Of a stretch of 64,000 nucleotides of DNA, positions 56,701 through 64,000 are shown piece by piece; within the stretch, counting starts at the first letter, position 1; each line of letters starts with the position of its first letter. Made by a program: the position numbers and the translations under genes. The notes beneath the pieces were generated by a model. That model saw nothing but the letters and a program-made list of their open reading frames with translations. It ran no database searches and had not been told where the DNA came from. Source of the stretch: Membranipora membranacea (lineage: Eukaryota > Bryozoa > Gymnolaemata > Cheilostomatida > Membraniporidae); assembly GCA_914767715.1 (NCBI GenBank), contig OU612065.1:124001-188000 (forward strand), in the 5' to 3' direction.

Positions 56701-59700
56701 TGAAGAACCTTGCAGCAATGAACTCCCTTTCATTGCTTGCAGTGAGACGAACTTCATTAGAAGTTCCATTAACACAACTTTCACCACATGTTGTCTCATA
56801 ACCGTAAATTAAACGGTTTCAAAATATGAAACAAGAAGAACTTTTATCTTACAAAGCCTAATTATGCTACCTTGATCAGTGATTTGCGTTTGGAAACTGC
56901 TGGAGTAAGGGTTTACAAACGGTAAGGGAAAAATAGCCTTATCTCAGCAATCCAACTTTGTTTTGTAAAGATGTACAGACATGAATTTATGGGAAGTGAG
57001 GCTACGCCCTTCTTCCATCATTTACAGTCTGGTCTCTGTGTGATGATGAGAATAAGTCAATCCAGGAGTGGTGCCCTGGGTAGATTGGCTTTCCATTTTT
57101 TTTTGTTCATAAACTGTTTCATAAACTGTCTTTGATGCAGAACATTATTACATTACATACATGCCATTTCATTGAGGTGGGATTTGGTGAGAATTACAGA
57201 TGAATTTATGATAGTTTAGGGTCCCTATAAACTTGTGAAATCAAAACAATCAGATACTTACAGCATTGGCTCTAGTGATGAGCTCATCAATATAATCAGA
57301 GCTACCATGGTGATCTAACGCCATGATTATGACATTTATTAGTATAAGTAGGCCCATTGAGAGCTCAAACAGTTCATGCTCTGAAGCCTCCGCCACATCG
57401 TCCTGGAGTTTGCTCAACTCTGCTAGTAAATCAGTGAAGCATCCAGTCCCCCTGTGTTCTGAGTAGCTGACTGCGCTTCTGAAACATAATATAAGTGATA
57501 TTAAGATTTGATATTTGATGCAGTTTGAATGTAGCCTGGGCAGGCTGACAGGGGAGTACAATTTATTTTCGATTTGTCCTCTCTTGTAAGATGGATTTAC
57601 CAAGGCTGTTCCCGCCAGCACCAACCCATCCCCCCAACTGCCTACCCAGGCTAGTTTGAATGTGTCTTGAAACCTGGAAAATAACAGTGTCTAGAGGGAA
57701 GGCAACCCCAAGTGCAGGAAGAGTCAGATCATTTGTGATCTAAGGAGTATGGCAAATGTTGTGTGAGCAACCCCACCATCAGTCACATGACTAACTTACA
57801 CATGATACTTACACATGAGCTATGTATACACGAGTAACTTACACATGATACTTACACATGAGCTATGTATACACGAGTAACTTACACATGATACTTACAC
57901 ATGAGCTATGTACACATGAGTAACTTATACTTGAGTTACTTACTGATTTAAATTGTAAAGGCCATATGAATTAGCATCACTGTCACTCATGACCGCCAAT
58001 CTGTGCTCGTTTAAAACAGTTGTCATATCTACAGCTCTCAACTCATTACTGCTATTGATATTAGCCTCAGGTCCTCCCCCAGCACTGTTAGGGAGGTCAT
58101 CAGGCCGTTTCAGCTCAGCCTGATGAGGTATATTGCTGAGCACAGGCTCAGCATCTTCATAATTATCTACTGAGGTCTGATCATCAGGAGAGCTGCATAC
58201 AGTGTGGTGATTGGTCGGCTCATCTCGGTTAGTATCAGATCTGTAGGCAGCATCACCTTCACCTGCAGCCTCACCTTCAGCCTCACCTTCAGGCTCAGCA
58301 TCACTAACATATATATCTGGTGTTCGAGTATCGCGGAAGCTGAATACACGCTCTAGATTAGAGGTGTTCGTTTTCTTCTAAAACAATAGATATCGATGGA
58401 TGGCACAAAGTGATATATGGCCAATTTGGTAAACTAGATTTCTGTGGCTGTAGTCAGGCTCACATATGTGTGTATAGTAGAACCATCTGTTGGTGATATA
58501 AATTTATCTGATGAACGTGTTTATAACTCGATATGTAGTTGATCATCACATTGATCATCTGATGACTGACTCACACTGTTTGCTTGTTTAAGGAGCTCTT
58601 TAGTGTATGCAATGTTAATCAGCGCCAGAATTGTGTTGAGCAACTGAAAACTTCCAAAGAAAACCATCACTATGAAATAAACACTCGCAAATGGTCCTTT
58701 GGCCTCCACAACCTAAAAGTATAGAATAATATAATTATATTTTGACGGCATCAGCAACTGAAGGTCATGCCAATGATACTAACTTGGCAACTACTGGTCC
58801 ATTTATTTTATTTCACTGTTTCAAGTTGTAGTTTTTCCTTGTTTGGCAAATTGCAAACCCTCAATTTTCTTCATTATAATTTCTTATAATTGTGTTTTCA
58901 ATTTTAAAGAACTTGTGCCACTCATGCCCATGCAAAAGCATAGGAGCTGCCAATAACTGGCTCAGACGCCTCACACCATTTCTTGGTATCAAACCAGGAT
59001 TGACAGCACAAATTTGTCCTGACAAAAGTATTCTGATACAATAAATCATAGTAGCAATCCTTCACATTAATTTTAAGTGCTAGAGGAGGAAAGCCCCATA
59101 GAAACAGACAAGATTGTGACCAATTAATAAATACACTAAAAATGACTGGATTTCAGAGACTAGGCAAGGCATGACATTAAGCTACAACTTCCTGAGGCGT
59201 CAACTGCTGAGATAGTTAGTTACCATACAAATGGTTAAGGAGAATCTAAAAGCGGGGCAACCATACACAGGACTTTACTATGGGGGTACAGCCATACATA
59301 GGACTATACTATGGGGGTACAACCATACATAGGACTATACTATGGGGGTACAGCCATACATAGGACTATACTATGGGGGTACAACCATACATAAGACTAT
59401 ACTATGGGGGGACAATTACCAAGGTCCTCCTACATGGCCTTTAACCAGGCTACGGCTACAGGCCCTACATTATGAATCCATCCATGCACATGTAATAAGT
59501 CACCTTTCTGTACACGAGACTCCAGTCGTCTAATAATGTGAGCTGGAAGGCTGCCAGGAATGCATCACCAAAGTCATCAAAGCTAAGCTTATCATCATGA
59601 GGATTAGGCAGGAGAGGTAACTCTAGGCATACATAACCAGCACCACATGACCTGTATTAGCAAACACATACACAGTTATATTAACCTACTCAATATACAG

Positions 59701-62700
59701 CTGTAATAGTGAGTAAGTTTGATTTGCAGTTACTGATACTATTGTGTTATGCATCACTTCCCATTATGATGTTAGTTATTGTTTGGTGAGATGATGAGTG
59801 TATGTTATTCCTGGCCAGTTGGCTGTGGCACTGAGCTGGTAATGAGCGCTCATCAAACTATATGCAATTTGACAACAAAATATAAGGTATTACTGAACTA
59901 AGTTATTAAATTTAGAAAGAGCTGTCAAAATCAGCGAAAGTAATAATAGTATAATAACCTTGCTCCAGAGCTATTACCACACATGTAATAATCACCATCC
60001 CAATCCACCTGACCATCCCAGTTACCTATCATCAACAGTATATGAGTGTATATAATCATCAACAGTATATGAGCATATACAATCATCTACAGTGTATGAG
60101 TGTACGTAATCATCAACAGTATATGAGTGTATACAATCATCAACAGTATATGAGCGTATACAATCATCTACAGTGTATGAGTGTACATAATCATCAACAG
60201 TATATGAGTGTATATAATCATCAACAGTATATGAGCGTATACAATCATCTACAGTGTATGAGTGTACACAATCATCAACAGTATATGAGTGTATACAATC
60301 ATCAACAGTTTATGAGTGTATATAATCATCAACAGTATATGAGTGTATACAATCATCAACAGTATATGAGTGTATACAATCATCAACAGTATATGAGTGT
60401 ATACAATCATCAACAGTATATGAGTGTATACAACCATCAACAGTATATGAGTGTATACAATCATCAACAGTATATGAGTGTATACAATCATCAACAGTAT
60501 ATGAGTGTATACAATCATCAACAGTATATGAGTGTATACAATCATCAACAGTATATGAGTGTATACAATCATCAACAGTATATGAGTGTATACAATCATC
60601 AACAGTGTATGAGTGTATACAATCATCAATAGTATATGAGTGTATACAATTATCAACAGTGTATGAGTGTATACAATCATCAACAGTATATGAGTGTATA
60701 CAATCATCAACAGTATATGAGTGTATACAATCATCAACAGTATATGAGTGTATACAACCATCAACAGTATATGAGTGTATACAACCATCAACAGTATATG
60801 AGTGTATACAATCATCAACAGTATATGAGTGTATACAATCATCAACAGTATATGAGTGTATACAATCATCAACAGTATATGAGTGTATACAATCATCAAT
60901 AGTATATGAGTGTATATAATTATCAACAGTGTATGAGTGTATACAATCATCAACAGTATATGAGTGTATACAATCATCAACAGTATATGAGTGTATACAA
61001 TCATCAACAGTATATGAGTGTATACAACCATCAACAGTATATGAGTGTATACAATCATCAACAGTATATGAGTGTATACAATCATCAACAGTATATGAGT
61101 GTATACAATCATCAACAGTATATGAGTGTATACAATCATCGGTATGCAATATGAGTGTATACAATCATCAGTATGCAATATGAGTGTATACAACCATCAA
61201 CAGTATATGAGTGTATACAACCATCAACAGTATATGAGTGTATACAATCATCAACAGTATATGAGTGTATACAATCATCAACAGTATATGAGTGTATACA
61301 ATCATCAACAGTATATGAGTGTATACAATCATCAACAGTATATGAGTGTATACAATCATCAACAGTATATGAGTGTATACAATCATCAACAGTATATGAG
61401 TGTATACAATCATCAACAGTATATGAGTGTATACAATCATCAACAGTATATGAGTGTATACAATCATCAACAGTATATGAGTGTATACAATCATCAACAG
61501 TATATGAGTGTATACAACCATCAACAGTATATGAGTGTATACAATCATCAACAGTATATGAGTGTATACAACCATCAACAGTATATGAGTGTATACAATC
61601 ATCAACAGTATATGAGTGTATACAATCATCAATAGTATATGAGTGTATATAATTATCAACAGTGTATGAGTGTATACAATCATCAACAGTATATGAGTGT
61701 ATACAATCATCAACAGTATATGAGTGTATACAATCATCAACAGTATATGAGTGTATACAACCATCAACAGTATATGAGTGTATACAATCATCAACAGTAT
61801 ATGAGTGTATACAATCATCAACAGTATATGAGTGTATACAATCATCGGTATGCAATATGAGTGTATACAATCATCAGTATGCAATATGAGTGTATGCAAT
61901 CATCAGTATAAATGATATTATGAGCGCATATATAGCTGGATCGGGTAAAAATCGTCACTAAGCTATTAAATAACATTTTCTCTCTCATCTTGAGTTTTCT
62001 CTTACTTTCATTGTAGATCCAGTTAACGTAGGAGTTATTCATAGCACTAAGATCTGCACCATTGAGAGCTGTTCCATTAATAATGCGGGCATGATCAGGA
62101 ATATTGTAGAGATCAGAGGAGGTGGTAGAAAAGCTCCGACTAGTAGTAATATAAGTATCATTGATCGTCAGGTTATTAGTAGTATATGATGTACTAGTCT
62201 GGAAACTCCAAATATTCTGTGTATACTCTGATACGCACCTAAATATAAAGTCAATGTAGATTCAATTTTTTAATGTTGGTTTGCTAGACTTAAGGTAATG
62301 GCTATGGCTATGTCACATTTGGCTTCCCTCTCCTACCAAAATACCCTCCCTGGTTGGAAGAGATTGGCTACCATCTGGACAAGTAAATTGCTCTTTCCAA
62401 CAACATTGCTACCCCAAGACCGATAATCGCAATCAAATTGATGACTACGGCAGGTTACACTGCAGATGCATCCAAGGAGCTTAGGTGACAATTACTAGTG
62501 ATTTCTGGGAATAATTTGCAGATCTCCATGTGAGGAATTAGTCTAAAATTGATCATGAGTCGTTAGTAAGGGTCTAAAATTAGAAATTTAATATTCATAC
62601 ATATCTAGGACCATGCTGGGAATAGCCTAGCTGGTCGATAGTTGTTGGGTTGTACTCTGTCTATGAGCTTACCATAGCATATAGATCCATTACACAATAC

Positions 62701-63948
62701 ACAACGTATATGTGGCATGTATGTACCAAACAGATCTTATCAGTATCAGAAAATAACGTGGCAACATGAAGATTGCAGTTGGGATATTGTACCTGTAACA
62801 TACCTTCTTTTAAATGCGCCCATGAAAAGTTGAAGTCCAAGGAGGGCAAAAACCACCAGCCAGAATATACTGAGTACAATGACTTGTGAAAGCATTCTAA
62901 CAGAACAATACATGGCAGACAGTAGGGTGCGTAAACCTGAAAAAAGAATTATTATACCAAAAAGAATGCGATAAAATAATAACATGATTGGGAATAATTC
63001 AGAAAGTCTACACAGGTCGACAAACTAAGCACAGAACACAGGATATATATCTGTGTGAATAGGATGATAAGAGAGGTTACCCACTCATCTAGTACATGAA
63101 CAAACTCTTATATATATGTGTATCAATCAATCATTAGTAAAATAAGGTAGTACCAGAGACTATAGATAATATCCATAGTCTCTGGTAGTACACCATAATC
63201 ACTCACCTCTGATAGAGTTGACAGTTTTAAATATTTTAATAGCTTTGAAGGCCCTCATGGCAGCGAGGATATTCAATAATGTCCTGTATTCCTGATCATT
63301 GTGATGTGAAGATACATATTCACTCAATATCAATGATAATTGTCTATAATATATAAATATTATAGCAAAGTACCAGAGATCAAACCCATGTTATGGCTTA
63401 TCTTTACATTACGACTGGTCAGATTCTTCTGATTCAAAGAATGACCTACTGCTTACTGCTTACTCCTCCGATCATAGTGATCATGCTTCCTTCCTAACAG
63501 TCAAATCAAGCGTGTAATATTATTAATTACGTTTGAACCAAAGATCTTAAAGGGAACACCAATATAACATACATCACCAGCAAGAGAATAAAGTCAAACA
63601 CATTCCAGGCAACACGAAAGTAGGACAAGTTATGACAAATAACTCCATATGCCGTCATCTTTAATATCACCTCAATAACATATATCGACATGAATACATA
63701 TCTGTAATATATAATGATAGAGACAGTATAGGCCGGTTATCATAGTAATCAGACAGTCATCAAATGCAAACTGATCGTTAGTCTATTAATACTTACTCCA
63801 GTTGAGGTATGTGATATTTCTCACCGGCAGCTGGATGAATCACATCTAGAATGATCACTAACACCATAAACACATTGTATACTAAGTGGCCAGCAACAAA
63901 GCTCGCCAATCTGCGAGGGGCGCTCTCAGCACCAAAGATCCCACATGA
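38105..63948 (-). CDS. Four-domain voltage-gated channel, Nav (sodium-channel) type, 33 exons, 5'-partial
   Basis: Thirty-three exons with matching phases give one frame of 2,005 codons and a stop. Coordinates: 63948-63797, 63701-63573, 63343-63207, 62936-62804, 62238-62006, 60025-59959, 59651-59504, 58712-58575, 58377-57944, 57478-57262, 56606-56436, 55756-55403, 54818-54575, 52939-52657, 52522-52459, 52336-52207, 51912-51697, 51174-51048, 50575-50289, 49360-49224, 48715-48542, 48375-48244, 47612-47504, 46781-46618, 45722-45669, 45508-45368, 44470-44282, 41928-41733, 41435-41151, 40640-40524, 39719-39574, 38736-38547, 38424-38105. It starts at domain I S1, so the cytoplasmic N-terminus is off the right edge. 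Nav rather than Cav identity rests on the CGE pore motif in domain II, the short III-IV linker with an MTETQ core, and the C-terminal DPQATQFI and HCLDVL motifs. Voltage sensors are intact in all four domains. The family conducts depolarising current across the plasma membrane. Confidence 0.95.
38411..38470. repeat. 30-bp tandem duplication of the last channel 3' splice site
   Basis: On the minus strand, two successive copies carry gacag followed by ctatgaaagctcactg or gtatgaaggttcactg. The second copy is the real acceptor and exon start at 38424. Confidence 0.85.
38827..39540. repeat. G-rich 20-bp minisatellite, about 36 copies
   Basis: Unit gtggggtgggtaagtatgta on the plus strand, with gggat, ggtta and taggta variants. 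It lies in the channel intron between the S6 exon and the C-terminal domain. Runs of GGGG and GGG every 20 bp could form G-quadruplexes on the plus strand, that is, in the non-template-like strand of the minus-strand gene. Confidence 0.96.
39574..44470 (-). CDS. Channel III-IV linker and domain IV (S1-S6)
   Basis: Exon 44470-44282 carries the inactivation linker. Vertebrate IFMTEEQKKYYN aligns with TLMTETQRHFYH, so the IFM triad is TLM. The same exon ends inside S1 (FDSAILLLIM). Exon 41928-41733 resumes VNMITMCFSYYNQPD and codes S2-S3 up to LLDFVVLIISLV. Exon 41435-41151 has S4, LRSLRIFRTTRALRVVRR, with seven charges, then S5. Exon 40640-40524 holds the pore MFTMMTGDGWTFML, with Asp at the usual Ala position. 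Exon 39719-39574 is S6 (VFFCVSYILITCQIIVNCY). Confidence 0.93.
39978..40484. mobile_element. MITE family 1, copy C (full length, 507 bp)
   Basis: TA-flanked, begins GACAGTTTTCTGAGCTC and ends GAGCTCAGAAAACTGTC, with long imperfect inverted repeats of about 85 bp reaching 'aacccacg'. Same family as 15555-16062 and 3615-4103. It lies in a channel intron. Confidence 0.92.
40861..41156. repeat. 15-16-bp array derived from the domain IV S5 exon donor, about 18 copies
   Basis: The exon ends ACTATGG and its donor is GTAAGTACGC. On the minus strand the array repeats GCTATGGGTATGTACG, so each copy carries ATGG then GTATGT, itself a good 5' splice-site match. Confidence 0.93.
41548..41605. repeat. 12-bp tandem repeat, four to five copies
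   Basis: Unit aaggcgttatat in the channel intron between the domain IV S3 and S4 exons. Confidence 0.93.
42318..44299. repeat. 33-bp array of the domain IV S1 exon end and donor, about 60 copies
   Basis: On the minus strand the unit is atactactgctcataatg then GTAATACCCTACCTT. The first 18 bases are the last 18 of the exon ending at 44282, and GTAATA is its donor. Copies differ mainly at one or two positions (cataatg/cattatg, gcag/gtag). The frame stays open from the exon through about 18 units, to a stop near 43676. Confidence 0.98.
44767..45321. mobile_element. MITE family 2 with 8-9-bp target duplication
   Basis: Inverted ends of about 75 bp: left cggtaactgtaaattgctga, right the complement beginning gggtaactgtaaattgctga. 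GATAAATTT flanks both sides (44758-44766 and 45322-45330). A duplication of 8-9 bp points to hAT or Mutator-type transposition. Nothing is encoded. It sits in the channel intron between the domain III S6 exon and the III-IV linker exon. Confidence 0.85.
45368..49360 (-). CDS. Channel domain III (S1-S6)
   Basis: Seven exons: 49360-49224 (S1, WVFELIIILIILFSVVC), 48715-48542 (ALDDIML, then S2-S3 LFTLEMLIRLTAMG and LWCLLDCFIII), 48375-48244 (S4, KAIRCLRALRPLRVVSR, six charges and the Nav-typical ALRPLR), 47612-47504 (S5, VATNLFGG), 46781-46618 (pore turret, FDHVGASYLSLFGA), 45722-45669 (LTFDNWLELM) and 45508-45368 (S6, GSMFILNLFIGVMID). In Nav1 the pore reads TFKGWMDIM and in Nav2 it is TFEGW; here TFDNWLELM puts Asp at the Lys/Glu selectivity position. 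Confidence 0.93.
45955..46321. mobile_element. MITE family 3 flanked by TTAA
   Basis: Ends are agggcaaccaaggtttc and its inverted copy gaaaccttggttgccct, with TTAA immediately outside each end (45951-45954 and 46322-46325). TTAA flanks suggest a piggyBac-type source. It lies in the channel intron between the two domain III pore exons. Confidence 0.75.
46862..47105. repeat. 28-bp minisatellite, about nine copies
   Basis: Unit agcctcactctggcagagtt plus ttaatcat, nearly perfect, just upstream (in channel sense) of the domain III turret exon. Confidence 0.96.
47340..47512. repeat. About 37-bp array derived from the domain III S5 exon donor
   Basis: On the minus strand the intron starts GGTGGTAAGTCATTCTC. 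Related units follow starting GGAGGTAAGTAATTCTG, GGAGGTAGGTCATTCCG and GGAGGTGAGTCATTACC. Four of about five units keep a usable GT donor. Confidence 0.8.
50041..50296. repeat. 25-bp array containing the II-III linker exon donor, about 10 copies
   Basis: The exon ends CTGAGTG and its donor is GTGAGTGCC. Downstream, each 25-bp unit on the minus strand repeats ctgagtg/ctgtgtg then GTGAGTGCCTGACTGG. Confidence 0.93.
50289..52939 (-). CDS. Channel II-III cytoplasmic linker exons
   Basis: Six exons (52939-52657, 52522-52459, 52336-52207, 51912-51697, 51174-51048, 50575-50289) encode about 370 residues of hydrophilic linker rich in Ser, Asn, His and Lys. The first ends in AG then GCAAGT, a canonical GC-AG donor. 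The next two link in phase as AGT then GAA and so on. The last exon starts after a long pyrimidine tract (ctttttttag) and ends at AGTG then GTGAGT. This linker is poorly conserved in the family, so its exons are supported by frame continuity, not by homology. Confidence 0.75.
50772..50960. repeat. Irregular 13-14-bp repeat (gtgtaagtagcac-like)
   Basis: Loosely repeated gtaagt(a/t)acagtgt words in a II-III linker intron. They read as donor-like GTAAGT only on the plus strand, antisense to the gene. Confidence 0.75.
52990..53640. repeat. 11-bp minisatellite, about 58 copies
   Basis: Unit gtcagtgtcgg with variable last three bases (cgg, cag, ggg, cct). It fills the channel intron between the domain II S6 exon and the next linker exon, and gives spurious V-S-G-Q-rich open frames. 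Confidence 0.95.
54575..57478 (-). CDS. Channel domain II (S1-S6)
   Basis: Four exons: 57478-57262 (pre-S1 and S1, LILINVIIMALDHHG), 56606-56436 (S2-S3 and start of S4, FTGVFITEALIKL and RWNIFDLLVVLLG), 55756-55403 (rest of S4, S5, pore) and 54818-54575 (end of S6). The S4 reads across the intron as LRAFKI then LRVLRLGRVW, with five charges. The pore reads IIFCGEFIEPLYSC, aligning with the Nav motif CGEWIE: selectivity residue Glu. S6 is split after ILGNLM, and the next exon resumes IMNLYVSIILSNFS. Confidence 0.93.
55010..55412. repeat. Degenerate array of the domain II S5-S6 exon donor motif
   Basis: On the minus strand the exon ends AATCTCATG and the donor is GTAAGTAAAATCTCATG. Words of the form (c/t)tta/tcatgGTAAGTaaa recur about 20 times over the first 400 bp of the intron with drifting spacing. 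Confidence 0.75.
57788..57950. repeat. About 43-bp repeat next to the I-II linker exon donor, three copies
   Basis: Unit acttacacatgatacttaca plus catgagctatgtatacacgagta on the plus strand. On the minus strand it contains gtaagt-tactc words matching the exon's own donor GTAAGTAACTC. Confidence 0.8.
57944..58377 (-). CDS. Channel I-II cytoplasmic linker exon
   Basis: A single 434-bp exon codes 144 residues of the linker after domain I S6. It is hydrophilic and acidic, with a short repeat-derived run (GEAEGEAAGEGD) and many Asp, Glu, Asn and Ser. No folded domain is visible. The donor at its 3' end (CA then GTAAGTAACTC) is followed by several repeats of a gtaagt-tactc motif. Confidence 0.85.
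58575..63948 (-). CDS. Channel domain I (S1-S6)
   Basis: Eight exons. S1 contains LVYNVFMVLVIILDV. S2-S3 runs from YVFMSIYVIEVILKM to WNVFDFILLL. S4 carries RAFKAIKIFK, with four positive residues spaced by three. S5 contains FALLGLQLFMGA, close to vertebrate Nav. The S5-pore turret (62238-59959) is long and has four N-glycosylation sequons (NLT, NDT, NGT, NNS), followed by cysteine-containing CGNSSGARSCGAGYVC. The pore is FQLTLLDDWSLVY: aligned on the Trp, the selectivity residue is Asp. The residue after it, aromatic in toxin-sensitive Navs, is also Asp, which predicts tetrodotoxin insensitivity (inference). S6 contains FGSFQLLNTILALINIAY. Confidence 0.93.
59262..59412. repeat. 31-bp tandem repeat, about five copies
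   Basis: Unit acaaccatacataggactat plus actatgggggt, in the channel intron before the domain I S6 exon. Confidence 0.95.
60028..61912. repeat. 27-bp minisatellite, about 69 copies, ending at a channel 3' splice site
   Basis: Unit catcaacagtatatgagtgt plus atacaat. On the minus strand the last unit runs straight into the acceptor of the domain I turret exon (ctgttgatgatag then GTAACTGG at 60025). Several multi-unit blocks (for example those with 'aattatcaacagtgtatg' near 60650, 60920 and 61650) are duplicated within the array. Confidence 0.97.
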
Positions 63949-64000
63949 CTGCAATATAAGACAGTCCAAGTCACCAACATACAGACATACAGACATCACA

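Noticed and set aside
60042-61899. Many overlapping open frames of 80-300 codons on both strands
   Set aside because: Product of the 27-bp minisatellite in a channel intron.
38105-63948. T-type calcium channel (Cav3) or NALCN identity, suggested by the acidic pore
   Set aside because: The III-IV linker, the CGE pore motif of domain II, the domain III S6 and the C-terminal HCLDVL and EF-hand sequences match Nav channels specifically.

Overview
This is nuclear DNA of an invertebrate animal. Every recognisable gene is split into short exons with GT-AG borders and conserved phases. Introns and spacers are packed with minisatellites, MITE-like elements and decayed non-LTR retrotransposons. No operons, bacterial ribosome-binding sites or prokaryotic genes were seen. 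The protein families are animal ones, but I cannot name the phylum.

Layout, left to right. 1-3.3 kb: three minus-strand exons of an unrecognised gene that runs off the left edge, one intron filled by a 40-bp array of about 55 copies. 3.3-9.2 kb: spacer with a TA-flanked MITE, a large foldback palindrome and a decayed non-LTR retrotransposon. 9.18-13.39 kb (+): complete huntingtin-associated protein 40 (HAP40/F8A1) homologue, 8 exons, 331 aa. 13.58-19.85 kb (-): complete MBOAT7/LPIAT1 homologue, 6 exons, 470 aa, tail-to-tail with HAP40. 19.9-27.7 kb: retroelement debris and a broken copy of a multi-copy gene family. 27.7-37.15 kb (+): SMYD5 methyltransferase homologue, nine exons found, first exon not located. 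Nested antisense in its last intron is a three-exon gene for a 159-aa secreted protein with two VWC-like modules (35.46-36.81 kb). 38.1 kb to the right edge (-): a four-domain voltage-gated channel of the sodium-channel (Nav) type. Its 33 exons join in one open frame of 2,005 codons plus stop; the N-terminus lies beyond the right edge.

The genes have unrelated roles (huntingtin partner, phosphatidylinositol remodelling, lysine methylation, membrane excitability), so no pathway links them. Two features stand out. The channel's predicted selectivity ring reads D-E-D-D rather than DEKA or DEEA, and its inactivation triad reads T-L-M rather than I-F-M. Also, in many introns across all four main genes and the nested gene, the minisatellite or a short tandem duplication is built from the splice site itself: the last exon bases plus the 5' splice site (or the 3' splice site plus the first exon bases) are repeated 2 to about 60 times. 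This looks like a recurrent process of splice-site amplification and is the best candidate here for something undescribed.
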